Below are positions 45,343 to 57,465 of a DNA stretch of 64,000 bases, in pieces; within the stretch, counting starts at the first letter, position 1, and each line of letters starts with the position of its first letter. This DNA is from Cinnamomum chago (Eukaryota > Streptophyta > Magnoliopsida > Laurales > Lauraceae). The notes beneath the pieces were generated by a model. The model was not told the origin of the DNA and ran no database searches. It saw only the letters and a list, made by a program, of their open reading frames with translations. The position numbers and the translations under genes were made by a program. The stretch lies in assembly GCA_038049695.1 (NCBI GenBank), contig CP142457.1, positions 62,182,501 to 62,246,500 on the forward strand. The letters are read 5' to 3'.

Positions 45343-46064
45343 TTCTTTATTTTAGTAAAAATCTAAGTCAAATATGGTTTTCCGAGTTTGTTTTCTTCTT
45401 CCTCTTTCATTCTCCATTTTTTTTTTTTAATTTCGGGGCGTGGAAATGATTCTTAGTGTCAACTTTCTAGGTGCAAATTGCAAAGGCTAGAAATTATTAG
45501 GTTGTTGAAATTCAAACAATTCAAGATCATTGTACCACCTTCTTCTATTATTAAGTTAATCTTACCCTAATCAGAAATGTGCTGGATGTTAGATTGACCA
45601 CGTCTAAATACCCAATTCATCTCTATGTGTTTTTTACTCACATGTTTCAAACATGTTGAATCTGATGAAGGAAATAACTTTGTTTGAAGTGAATTTTTTA
45701 AGAATATATAATGATGATATTGAGAGATTTAGATTCAAAGTTAGGCTTTATTGGGGTGGATGACCCTTTAAGAAAAGACCAAGGGATGCTTCTTTTCATT
45801 ATTTATTTTGGTATACACCCAAAGGGGTTGGACTCATGAGGGACCCTAGATATGGGGAAAGAAGGCTTGCTCCCACTAGGAGAGAGGAGCTAGGAGTAGA
45901 TTTACCACACAAGTGATTTATCGTATATTTGTTGTGATTTGATATTATTAAATTAAAACGTAAATCATACATGTCCATCTATCATTGTGTGGACCAAAGC
46001 CCCAATTAAGATGTAAAGATAGAAAAAAAAATCGGTTGACATGTTTACCCCTTATGTATGCAAA
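45343..46064. other. Intergenic region between the two dispersed-repeat copies
   Basis: AT-rich, with a poly-T tract near 45418. No gene seen. Confidence 0.4.
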
Positions 46065-46189
46065 TGCTAGTTTTTCTCGCTCGGAGACGAGGAAAACTTG
46101 CAAATGCTGCATTGCTGCCTTATGCATTAGCGGCATAGTGCAAATGCAAGTTTTCCTCCACTCATTCGGGAGGAAAACTTGCACATTTG
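46065..46189. repeat. Two consecutive related hairpins
   Basis: Hairpin 1 has arms 46065-46079 and 46088-46102 (TGCTAGTTTTTCTCG against CGAGGAAAACTTGCA, two mismatches). Hairpin 2 has perfect 15-bp arms 46145-46159 and 46169-46183 (TGCAAGTTTTCCTCC), extended outward by CAAAT/ATTTG across a 2-nt bulge. The shared GAGGAAAACTTGCA motif occurs in both. Confidence 0.85.
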
Positions 46190-46353
46190 ACTTTATTGCT
46201 TCTGCAAGCATCGGTGAAGCCACATGAGTGTCCAAATTTGTCTCAAGCAGTACTTTCCATTTCCTTTAACGTAAAATGAAATAAACGGATCCTCATTTCA
46301 TGTGCCTTCATTAAGTAGACCCCACTGAAGAGTCTCAAAACTATCTTCTTGTT

Positions 46354-46451
46354 CGAGCCCCAAAAGGATCAGTCCTGTCCATATCATAGTGATGGCTGGT
46401 CATATTTTACAAGCAATCTACTTGCTGGCAAGCCCAAGCCAATAATTTAGG
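46354..46451. repeat. Dispersed direct repeat, copy 2
   Basis: Partner of 45243-45342, about 1.1 kb away. The preceding 60 bp are also loosely similar (CTCATTTCATGTGCCTTC against CTCCATTTCTTGTGCCTTC). Confidence 0.85.
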
Positions 46452-46744
46452 CTTGGCAGTTAATGAAGTTGATGATGTAACCAATACGGCGATTTGGTGC
46501 AAGATTGATCGGAACTGAGAAATAAAATTCATATGGCCGACCCAAACATAGCCGGAACAAGACTTTGATAATGTCGGTGGTGGTTGATGAAATTGACACG
46601 TGGACGTTAGACCGTCTAAATGTGATTTTGGCATGCTAGTAAGTTGTTAGTAATGTTTGTGGATTAAGCATCCAATAAAAGTATTCTTGTAAGGTGCTGT
46701 AGCTATCTCATATAAAGGTTGTGACTCCCAGCCATTTGACTACT

Positions 46745-47746
46745 TGTTGGAAAAAATGATTAGAATGACCCATTATTTTGGTCATCTTTGAGCCAAAATA
46801 AACGTGGGACCCACTTATCCTTTTAGGTGGGAATACATGGGAATGTAATCTACTCTATGAGTATTTTAATGACATGTATTGGGTTGCTCTAATCCATTAA
46901 GATATGAATGAGAAATTGCCTCCTTAACACCACTACTTGAACATGTTAAACATGGAAACAAAAGGAAGTGGTAAGCTTGCATCCCACATTGCTTGGGAGC
47001 AAAACTTCCCTTGGGTATAAATATACTTACCTTGGTAGTATAAGATAAGCCCCAAGGGGCACCCCACTTTTGTGGGGGAGAGAGGACCTAGATCAAGGTA
47101 AGGTCACCACCACACACGCGCGCCCCGCACCGAACCGGGCCGGGCCTGGGCTTGGGCTTGGGCTTCACACGCGAGTTGGGCCTGGCTCGGCCCACTACCC
47201 ATTTATATTTTTGGAGAAATTTTATTTAATAAAATTCCCTTTTTCGAAATGGGGTGTGTCCATGTCCAAGAGGTGTGCAGGTGAATAGTCACTGTTCTGA
47301 ACAGATGCAGCCCCTGTAAAGAGACCTGATTGCAGGCTATTTAAGCATCTCGTTTCATGCTGTTTTATCATTCAATCATTCCATTTTCACTGCTGCTGCT
47401 GCACTTGCATAGAGTCAAGGAGAGAGAGTAATTGTGCACTAATTGGTTCGACAGTCACACAGTCTATAGTGCTGCAACTGTTGTGGTACAGATCATTGTA
47501 TCCTGGGAGACAGACGCCATTGAAGCTCGTAAGCACCATTGCGGGGGCAAATTTTGTCTTAAGGACATAGTGTTAACACTAGCCTTGATCATCTGCGAAT
47601 CTCTGGTCTGCTAACTACAAAATCAGAGCACTGTTTTCTTGCCTTCAAACAGTAAGTCCTTTTACATTAATAACAGAGTGTTGTTTACTTTCATTTAATA
47701 TAAACTGTTCTCCTAAAATGCTGAAGTACTTGTACTCGAACTAACA
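46745..47746 (+). repeat. 5' LTR of the copia element
   Basis: 1,002 bp. A TATA box (TATAAATA, 47016-47023) probably drives element transcription. Downstream is a GC-rich patch (about 47105-47190) with repeated GGGCTT units. It lacks the 59 bp present in the 3' LTR at 53102-53160. Confidence 0.95.
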
Positions 47747-47830
47747 ATCTTAAGAAAAAATTCCAAAGTTCTGAGTACATTCTGTTCTCTGTTTACTTCA
47801 GTATTTCTGGTTTCGGTTTATGTCAGTTTT

Positions 47831-47868
47831 CTACTAGTTTCTTCTTCTTCTGTTTCTGAAACTAGTAG
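47831..47868 (+). repeat. Hairpin in the copia leader
   Basis: CTACTAGTTTC (47831-47841) pairs perfectly with GAAACTAGTAG (47858-47868) around a 16-nt pyrimidine-rich loop. CAGTTTT and AAAACTG extend the stem after a small bulge. It lies between the 5' LTR and the gag start, where packaging or dimerisation signals are usually found. The role is inferred. Confidence 0.7.
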
Positions 47869-48066
47869 TGTAAAACTGAGTTTCATTCTTTATATTCATT
47901 TAGTTACAGAACTTCAGGTTGTTCTGTAAATTGTATGTTGTTTGCCTCAGTCTTCAGTAACCAGTTACAGGTTACCATATAGTCTGAGTTACTGTTTACA
48001 GTACTATTGTTGTTTAAATTCTGTAGTATCCTCTGTTTAAGTGATTTCTGTTTTGTTAAAACAGAC

Positions 48067-51000
48067 ATGGGTATTGAGAAGAATACTCCAGTCACTACCC
48101 CGACCCCTGTTATGGTGAACCATGGGGAGAAACCTGAAAAGTTCAATGGGACTGAGTTCAAGAGATGGCAACAAAAGATGTTGTTCTATCTCACCACCCT
48201 GAACTTGGCTAGGTTCCTCCATGAAGAGTCTCCTGCTTTGAAAGAAGGTGAAACAGACAAGCAAGTAGTTGCTGCTGTAGAAGCCTGGAAGCATGCTGAC
48301 TTCCTCTGTCGAAATTACATTCTCAATGGACTAGACAACACATTATATAATATGTACTGTTCGTTGAAGACTGCTAAGGAATTATGGGATTCACTTGATA
48401 AAAAGTACAAGACTGAAGATGCCGGAATGAAGAAATTCGTTGTTGGCAAATTTCTTGACTACAAGATGAACGATTCCAAAGCGGTTATCAATCAAGTTTA
48501 GGAACTTCAAGTAATCCTCCATGAAATACATGCAGAAGGAATGTCTCTTAGTGAGTCTTTCCAAGTGGCAGCAATCATTGAAAAATTGCCACCACTTTAG
48601 AAGGACTTTAAGAACTACCTCAAGCATAAACGAAAGGAGATGAAACTTGAAGACCTGATAATAAGATTGAGGATAGAGGAAGACAATCGTGCTTCTGAAA
48701 AGAAAGCAGGAAAAACCTTCACAGAAGCCAAGGCAAATGTGGTGGAACATGGGCAGAATCCCAAGAAGAGGAAGAACAATCCCAACGGTCCAAAACAAGG
48801 TCCCAATGACAACAAGAAATTCAAAGGGAAATGCTATGTGTGCGACAAACCAGGCCACCGTGCTAAGGAGTGTCGCAAGCGCAAGGACCAAGGCAATACA
48901 AGTAAGAAACCTGCGCAGGCCAACATGACAGAATTGGACACTTTCTCCACTGATGTTTCAGACATCAATTTTTCTGATGTGGTCTCAGAAGTCAATCTGG
49001 TTGGTAACACCAGAGAATGGTGGGTGGACACAGGAGCCACTCGACATATTTGCTCTATTAAAGAGATGTTCTCCACTTATCAAGCATCAACCGGAGAACA
49101 ACTCTTCATCGGCAACTCTGTCACCTCTAAGGTTGAAGGCCAAGGACAAGTGGTATTAAAGATGACTTCTAGAAAAGAACTCACCCTCAACAATGTGCTG
49201 CATGTACCTGATATTCGTAAGAATCTGGTATCAGGCTCACTACTGAGTAAGAAGGGTTTTAAACTTGTATTTGAGTCAGACAGGTTTGTCCTCACTAAAT
49301 CTGGGATGTACGTAGGAAAGGGATATATGAGCGATGGGCTCTTCAAAATGAATGTAATGACAATTGTACGTAATAAGAAAAACTCTTCTGCTTATATGCT
49401 TGAGTCTTCTAATGTGTGGCATGGTAGATTAGGCCATGTTAATTATGATGCTTTACGTAGATTAGTTAACATGGAATGCTTGCCTAAATGTAGTTTTGAT
49501 TCAAATATCAAATGTGAAACATGTGTAGAAGCTAAACTTACTAGAACTTCTTTTCAATCTATTGAAAGAACTTCTGAACCTCTTCAATTAATTCATTCTG
49601 ATATTTGTGACCTAAAGTTTGTTCAAACTAAAGGTGGTAAGAAATATTTTCTTACATTCATTGATGACTGCACAAGATACTGTTATGTTTACTTACTGAG
49701 AAGTAAAGATGAGGCCTTGGAAATGTTCAAACATTACAAGAATGAGGTTGAGAATCAACTTGATAAGAAAATTAAGGTGATAAGAAGCGATAGAGGTGGT
49801 GAATATGAATCACCTTTTGGTGAATTCTGTTCACAGCATGGGATTATACATCAAACTACTGCTCCGTATTCACCTCAGCAAAATGGTGTTGCTGAAAGGA
49901 AAAACAGAACTTTAAAAGAAATGATGAATGCTATGTTAATAAGTTCTGGATTACCTCAGAATTTGTGGGGGGATGCAATCCTTTCTGCAAATTATATTCT
50001 CAATCGAATACCTCAAAAGAAAACCAATAAAACCCCCTATGAATTGTGGAAAGGCAGAATGCCTACTTACAAATACTTGAAAGTGTGGGGGTGTTTGGCT
50101 AAAGTGGCGGTTCCTACACCTAAAAAGGTTAAAATATGACCAAAAACAGTAGACTGTGTATTCATTGGATATGCTCATAATAGTAGTGCGTATCGGTTTC
50201 TAATTCACAACTCTGAAATTCCCGATATGCATCCTAACATTATTATTGAGTCAAGGAATGCATCGTTCTTTGAACATGTATTTCCTTACAAACCATCGAA
50301 GGAAACGAGTTCTCATAAAAGAACTCATGACACTGCTAGTAGCAGTAATCAAAACCAACAAGAGATTGATGAACCTAGACGGAGTAAGAGGGCTAGAACA
50401 TCAAAAACGTTTGGTTCAGATTTTCTAACATTTCTGTTGGAAGATGCGCATCAAAGCTTTAAAGAAGCAGTGTCCAGTCCCGATGCACCATATTGGAAAG
50501 AAGCCATAAATAGTGAAATTGAATCCATTTTGCAAAACCATACATGGGAACTTGTAGACCTCCCACTAGGTTGCAAAACTCTTGGATGCAAGTGGATATT
50601 CAAGAGAAAGCTGAAAGCAGATGGCTCAATCGATAAGTACAAGGCCAGGCTTGTTGTTAAAGGGTACAGACAAAAAGAAGGCTTGGACTATTTCGATACT
50701 TATTCACCAGTGACGAGAATAACATCCATTCGAATGTTAATAGCAATTGCTGCTATATACAATCTCGAGATACATCAAATGGATGTAAAGACAGCATTTC
50801 TCAATGGTGAATTAGACGAGGAGATATATATGGAACAACCAGAAGGGTTTAATGTTCCAGGTCAAACTAAGAAAGTTTGTCGGCTTGTCAAATCTCTATA
50901 TGGATTAAAACAAGCACCAAAGCAGTGGCATGAGAAATTTGACAACTTGATGATGTCAAATGGGTTTAAGATCAATGAATGTGACAAATGTGTATATGTC

Positions 51001-51998
51001 AAGAACACTAACAATGACTGTGTCATTATTTGTTTATATGTTGATGATTTGCTCATTATGGGTAGTAATGCTGATATCATTAAATCTACCAAGAGAATGT
51101 TAAAAATAAGTTTGACATGAAAGATTTAGGTGTTGCAGATGTCATACTCGGGATAAAGATCTCTAAAATATCAGATGGATTGACATTATCTCAATCACAC
51201 TATATTGAGAGTATACTCAAAAAATATAATCAAGATAATAGCAATCCAGCAAGGACACCTATAGATATTAGTATTCATTTATCCAAGAATAATGGAAAAG
51301 GCATATCACAACGAGAATATGCACAAATAATTGGCAGCCTAATGTATGTAATGAATTGCACTCGTCCTGACATTGCATATGCTGTTAGTAAATTGAGTAG
51401 ATACACAAGTAACCCAGGATCAGACCACTGGAAGGCCTTAGTTCGAGTTTTAAGATATTTAAAATACACCCAAAACTATGGTTTACATTACTCTAAATAT
51501 CCAGCTGTACTTGAGGGCTATTGTGATGCCAACTGGATATCAGATATTAAAGATTCAAAGTCCACAAGTGGATATCTATTTACACTTGGTGGTGCAGTAG
51601 TATCATGGAAATCTTCTAAACAAACATGCATTGCTAGATCCACTATGGAATCTGAGTTTATTGCATTGGATAAAGCTGGCGAAGAAGCTGAGTGGCTTCG
51701 TCAATTCCTCGAAGATATTCCAATGTGGTCAAAACCTGTGCCTCCTATTTGCATTCATTGTGATAGTCAATCAGCAATTGGAAGGGCACAGAGTACAATG
51801 TATAACGGTAAGTCTCGACATATTCGTCAAATGCATAATTCCGTGAGACAACTGCTCTCTAATGGCATTATGACAATTGAGTACATAAAATCCATAAATA
51901 ACATTGCAGATCCTTTAACCAAAGGATTAGCGAGAGAGCAAGTAAATCGTTCATCGAGGGGAATGGGTTTAAAGCCTATGAATGAAAAGTTACCATAA
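48067..51998 (+). pseudogene. Copia gag-pol polyprotein, disrupted
   Basis: Would encode about 1,300 residues from the ATG at 48067. Visible in order: UBN2/DUF4219-type gag ([15 protein letters not shown]), CCHC zinc knuckle CYVCDKPGHRAKEC (about 48835), protease WWVDTGATRHI (about 49020), pre-integrase HGRLGH, integrase with SPQQNGVAERKNRTL (about 49870), reverse transcriptase QMDVKTAFLNGEL and catalytic YVDD (about 51040), RNase H with GYCDANW and ARSTMESEF. Breaks: stop codons at 48499-48501 and 48598-48600 (both TAG at likely Gln codons, consistent with C-to-T change) and 50137-50139 (TGA), and a one-base loss in the A-run at 51102-51106 that shifts the frame. The copy cannot make a full polyprotein. 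Confidence 0.95.
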
Positions 51999-52569
51999 TA
52001 GCAACCCAACCTAGTTGACTGGAGATCCCAAGATCTGGGTTCAAAGGGACAACCGAATTGTGTGTGACTTAACGATATCACTATGGAGACAAAATCTCCT
52101 GCTTATTCCTATGATATTAATAAGTGATACCTGCAGCGGTAATTAGGGTAAGCAAAGCTTTTAATGATTCTTATATCTTGGTTAATCAGATGGGGTATAG
52201 CAGGATACTCTTAATAAGAATCACCTATGTGAGTGTGAACTGGGCCGATTCTATGAGAATAATAAGGCTAAATTCTCTAAAGCACTCATGAAACCAGGTA
52301 TTATTCAGGGCCAAAATGAACACAATCATGAGAACCAATTGTGTCCGGAAAGATTCTGTGTGAACTCTATTGTCTCGGTTTACGTAAAAGGCTGAACAGT
52401 TCAAGACATCATGTTCACTGTTCAACCAGTAAATCCGATAGAAATTCACAAGGGAAGGTTCAAGGCCACAAGCTGCCTCTCTCTATACAGAAAATTTCAA
52501 ATTTACTCTCTCTGTGTGTGTCTGCATATCATTTCATTGCTTTCGGTCAATTTCATTCATGTGGGGGAT
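51999..52569 (+). other. Copia 3' untranslated segment and polypurine tract
   Basis: Non-coding DNA between the pol stop and the 3' LTR. It ends with the polypurine tract GTGGGGGAT directly before TGTTGG, which primes plus-strand synthesis. Confidence 0.7.
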
Positions 52570-53627
52570 TGTTGGAAAAATGATTAGAATGACCCATTAT
52601 TTTGGTCATCTTTGAGCCAAAATAAACGTGGGACCCACTTATCCTTTTAGGTGGGAATACATGGGAATGTAATCTACTCTATGAGTATTTTAATGACATG
52701 TATTGGGTTGCTCTAATCCATTAAGATATGAATGAGAAATTGCCTCCTTAACACCACTACTTGAACATGTTAAACATGGAAACAAAAGGAAGTGGTAAGC
52801 TTGCATCCCACATTGCTTGGGAGCAAAACTTCCCTTGGGTATAAATATACTTACCTTGGTAGTATAAGATAAGCCCCAAGGGGCACCCCACTTTTGTGGG
52901 GGAGGGAGGACCTAGATCAAGGTAGGGTCACCACCACACACGCGCGCCCCGCACCGAACCGGGCCGGGCCTGGGCTTGGGCTTGGGCTTCACACGCGAGT
53001 TGGGCCTGGCTCGGCCCACTACCCATTTATATTTTTGGAGAAATTTTATTTAATAAAATTCCCTTTTTCGAAATGGGGTGTGTCCATGTCCAAGAGGTGT
53101 GTGCAAAGAGGTGTACCCATTCGCATCTGAAAGGGTGTGTCCTAAGAAGAAGCATCTGTTCAGGTGAATAGTCACTGTTCTGAACAGATGCAGCCCCTGT
53201 GAAGAGACCTAATTGCAGGCTATTTAAGCATCTCGTTTCATGCTGTTTTATCATTCAATCATTCCATTTTCACTGCTGCTGCTGCACTTGCATAGAGTCA
53301 AGGAGAGAGTAATTGTGCACTAATTGGTTCGACAGTCACACAGTCTATAGTGCTGCAACTGTTGTGGTACAGATCATTGTATCCTGGGAGACAGACGCCA
53401 TTGAAGCTCGTAAGCACCATTGCGGGGGCGAATTTTGTCTTAAGGACATAGTGTTAACACTAGCCTTGATCATCTGCGAATCTCTGGTCTGCTAACTACA
53501 AAATCAGAGCACTGTTTTCTTGCCTTCAAACAATAAGTCCTTTTACATTAATAACAGAGTGCTGTTTACTTTCATTTAATATAAATTGTTCTCCTAAAAT
53601 ACTGAAGTACTTGTACTCGAACTAACA
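52570..53627 (+). repeat. 3' LTR of the copia element
   Basis: 1,058 bp, with TATAAATA at 52840-52847. It carries 59 bp (53102-53160) absent from the 5' LTR, beginning within a duplicated AAGAGGTGT motif. This promoter could read out into the DNA to the right. Confidence 0.95.
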
Positions 53628-54141
53628 CTACTTTCAGTGACCAACCATCTAGTGTTACATGTTTGATAATATTGAGGATGTTGGTTTAAGAAGATGTTTC
53701 TGGAATCATCATACAGTTTCGGTAGTCTAAGCTAAGGAGCTGATCTTAGCCATTAACTATTTCTAATTATCTTGGTTATCAGTTTTATATTACTTGATAT
53801 ATGATCTAAAAAGCTATTCCACAACCTCCTCTGTTTCGTAGTTCCAATAAGCTCTACAAATTGCCACTCATTTCTTGAATGGAGAAGTTGAGACTGGCAA
53901 GTTAAAACCAGTGTGCACCTCTTCCAAAATAAAAGCAGAGGCATTTCATGTGCAAAGTTCTTCTAGTGTAAAGGCAGGCTTCTATAATTACACTTTTCTA
54001 GGCCTTTTTGGCTAAGAGAGGTTTCCTTTTCTTTTTTTTCTTTTTACTTAGTTATTCATTTTAATTTTTATTATTACTACTGCTACTAGACAGTATTATT
54101 ACCGGCTTGAGAGTCTCATTTGTGATCTAATATATGAGAGT

Positions 54142-54146
<5 letters not shown>

Positions 54147-54188
<42 letters not shown>
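54147..54188. repeat. (AG)n microsatellite
   Basis: An uninterrupted AG run of about 21 units, preceded by GAGTGAGAGTGAG. Confidence 0.95.
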
Positions 54189-54190
<2 letters not shown>

Positions 54191-54464
54191 GTCTCACTCA
54201 ACTCAACTGAATACATCAGAAACATTGGTTTGTAATCCTTTAAAAAAAAAAAAAACTCCTTATCTTTTCATTAGAATTTAGAGAATTCAGGAATTCCAGC
54301 ATTCTCAAATGCCACCGCCAAAACCCAACAAGCATTTGAGATTATAAATTCTTCCTGCAACCTTGCAGTGTTACTCCACCCTAAACAGTCATCTGAAGAA
54401 AGGGCACCACCACATTTGGCGCTGTGGGCCTATGGCATTTTAAGACCAAATGGGACCCATACAT

Positions 54465-54531
54465 GAATTTCATATTGGAGATCTACACTCATGTATCATA
54501 CACACACAGGAGTAATCCCAATATGAAATTC
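54465..54531. repeat. 14-bp inverted repeat
   Basis: GAATTTCATATTGG (54465-54478) and CCAATATGAAATTC (54518-54531) are exact reverse complements 39 bp apart, in a region of GAATTC-like strings that may be a decayed MITE. Confidence 0.85.
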
Positions 54532-57465
54532 TAGTAGCTATGAATGAAGTTGGGAATTTATAAAATTCAGGATGCATAAATTTTCACACAAGAAAAAAAG
54601 AATTTGAAAATGATAGAATTCAGCAGCTTCTCAAAATTCCAGCTTTCCAAACTCTCTAGCACCCACCAAACATGAATTTAGAAATTCTTGTAAAGAACCA
54701 CGCCTCAAAGTCCATTCAAATAATATTACCAAGGGGTGGGTTCAACTCTAAGGTTCCATTGTCCATTCGGGCCTATTTGCTTGCAGGTTATCTAAGATTC
54801 TTGTTGTGGGATATTCACAAATGCTCGAGTACAACAGCATTTTAAAAGCTGAAATTTGAAAATTGCTGCAAGTCAGAAGTGACAATTTGCAAAATTGAAT
54901 TTCTGAAAACAAACATGGAATTTCAAATGCTGAAAGAGAAATTTCAAACATATAGAATCCTGCCAGAAATTCTTCCAAAGGCACAGTACCCCCTTAAGAG
55001 AGTAAAAGAAATCTTGAAAAGCCTCAGACCGTTGATTTGCAGGCAACTAAATACACCATTCAAATCAACCAGTGGGGCAGACTTTTGGGACAGGCCTTAT
55101 CCCTAATAGCCACCAAATGGACAGCACCATCATTGAAATGGGTTCCCACTTGCTGCATGGAGATAACGATATCATGATGATGTTCCACCCCCTGTAGCCC
55201 CCATCGACGATGCCTAGTAAGGAGTACAGTTGAGGAGGAAGTCACAATGATGGGTATCAAGCAGCTAATAACCCTGCTGATACACAAGAAAGGGGATCTG
55301 ATGGGGCAGAATTCTTAGAATTCATTGATCCCTTGAGGAGATTACCATCACTGAATGATAACTTTAGATACCACTCAAACAGAGCTACCCGCATAAAATG
55401 CTTTCTTGATGGTGGAGACACACACCCAACAATAAAGAGATCTCAATCACACAATCAAAAGAGCCAAATCTCATTCATCTTGTGTTGTTAATTGGTGCTC
55501 ATACAGCTTAAAACTTGAGAAATTAGGTGAACAGAACGGATCAAACATTGTTAAAAAAAAAAAGAGCATTTATGAAACTTGAAATCGAACAATGTTACAA
55601 GGTCTTGCTAAGAGTAGAGTTTTATGATCTAATTCTGAGCCTTGCACACTGCATCACACATATATCATATCTACTGTATTCTAGTTACAAAGAATGAAGA
55701 GTTTTGCCCTATGCTACCAATGTATTCACCTGCTCAATTAGATTTTCATTCGAAGGGCTGGACCAATAGGTAAACCATATAAGAAATCTCAAAGCACCCT
55801 CATATCCAAACCAAAGTTTCAAAAGTAATCCATATCAGAACTAAAACGCTGCAATTTCTATGGACAAAACCCCTCCTTCACACCATTCAGCTCCTGTTTG
55901 TATCTTCTAAATCTTGGTTCCCAAGAAACAATTTGGAAAATCAAAACCTTCCATTTCATCTTTATGCCCTGCAGTATCACATGGTTAGTCAATTATAAAG
56001 TAGGCTATAAGAATAAAACTGCACCTTAATCTTCCCTTAACATCAGAGTCTGAAAACCAGAATAAAACTTCTACTGGATTATGTCAGTTTTAACTGAATT
56101 TTTTAAGTAATAAAAATTCTAGAGGAAATAACATTTTATGACGATCGAAAAAGATAAAAGTTTGTTTTATTTTACTCAGAAGCAAACTAAGTTTTATTTT
56201 ACTCAGAAATACACAAATAATAAAATGGGGGAGTCTAAATTGGGACCGCATAAGTTTTCCCAAAATATTTGTAGTTTGATGAGTAAGCCGATACCCAATC
56301 CAAGATTGTAAATATCCTCGAAGGAAACAAAATTTAGATGAAGAAAGAAAAAAACCTGAGTGATGATTTCATCACACAGAAAACATGTTTTGTAGAAGAA
56401 CCACATAGCCAGATTAACATTGCTTGCTTTAATCTTCTCAAGCATGTATAGAATAGATGGACCCAGATTTGTTAACTCTCAGATGCTGACATATCCTGAT
56501 TAGAGAGTGAGATAACTGATAATCATTGCATCGCTGTATTAGCAGAGCATACCCTAGGAAAATGTTGCTCTAGAAATCCTTATTTGATTTTTTTTTAATT
56601 GTAATGTAATCAACTTAATTCATCCAATTGCAGCACCATTTCACCATTCTCAATAATTGCCCAAAAAGAACTGCTATCACTGGAAGCTTATATCATTCAG
56701 AACTCAGGAGCAAAGTACTCCCATGTGCATCAATGAGCCACTTTTTTCACAAAAATAAATAAATAAATAAATAAGATCCTATCAATTGCCAACTATCAAA
56801 ACCCTCAAGTCAATCAATAACCACAGGAGTGAAATTGATTATTTCAGTAGACTGGACTAAAGTTACACTAATTGCAGCAATCTAGAAACTCACTTTGTTA
56901 TTTCTAAATTTAGTTTTTACCTCATTTTGCTTTCTTTTGCGAGATGGAGATTCATGTGAGATGGGAATTCAAGCAATTCATAATTTCAAGAGTCAACATG
57001 ATCTTTCTTGACTTCTTACCTGATTATGTTGTTTAAAAGAACACTATCTTCTTCTTTCCTCATATAGAAGTGGTTCAGCAGCAGATCCTACAGAATAGAA
57101 AAAGAGAAAATTCCAGTAAGGCCCAAACTGATGCAATGCATAGGTAAAAACTGAATCTTTTAGATAACACATTCACATGAAAATTGTTAAAACTTTTCAT
57201 TTCTTCCAGATGTAACCCTAAAAATAATCTAATTATTCATCTGGTGGAACTGAACATGAGATGGAAGATGGCCATTCTTTTGGATGAACCTTGTAATTTG
57301 ATTGGAGGTTTGCAAATGGACAATTGGACTTTACAGGGCCAAATCAGGAGCCTGATATCATCTGCTGGGAAATTTTTAGGATATATTCCATCCCATAATA
57401 TGATGATGGGTTCACATCACAAAAACGTGACCCCATTTATACACTTTCAGGGGCCAACCAATAAT

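Larger units (their letters stand above)
46745..53627 (+). mobile_element. Full-length, inactivated Ty1/copia LTR retrotransposon
   Basis: 6,883 bp. LTRs are 46745-47746 and 52570-53627, beginning TGTTGGAAAA and ending CTAACA. The 5-bp target duplication is CTACT (46740-46744 and 53628-53632). Domain order gag, protease, integrase, reverse transcriptase, RNase H is that of Ty1/copia. A polypurine tract (GTGGGGGAT) abuts the right LTR. By eye I count about nine single-base differences between the LTRs, all transitions, about 0.9%, which means a recent insertion. No initiator-tRNA-Met primer site follows the left LTR. Confidence 0.97.
53633..57465. other. Intergenic region between the copia element and the transporter
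   Basis: AT-rich, with no convincing exon on either strand. It holds a (GA)n microsatellite, a 14-bp inverted repeat and, at the right end, the 3' flank of the minus-strand transporter gene (about 57100-57465). Open frames here are short and lack recognisable domains. Confidence 0.45.

Noticed and set aside
46985..53495. Repeated short frames in the copia LTRs (47070 and 52894; 47432 and 53313)
   Set aside because: LTR copies, not genes.
54121..54188. Direct or inverted short repeats as a CRISPR-like array
   Set aside because: This is a simple AG microsatellite; CRISPR arrays do not occur in plant nuclear genomes and no spaced repeats exist in the window.
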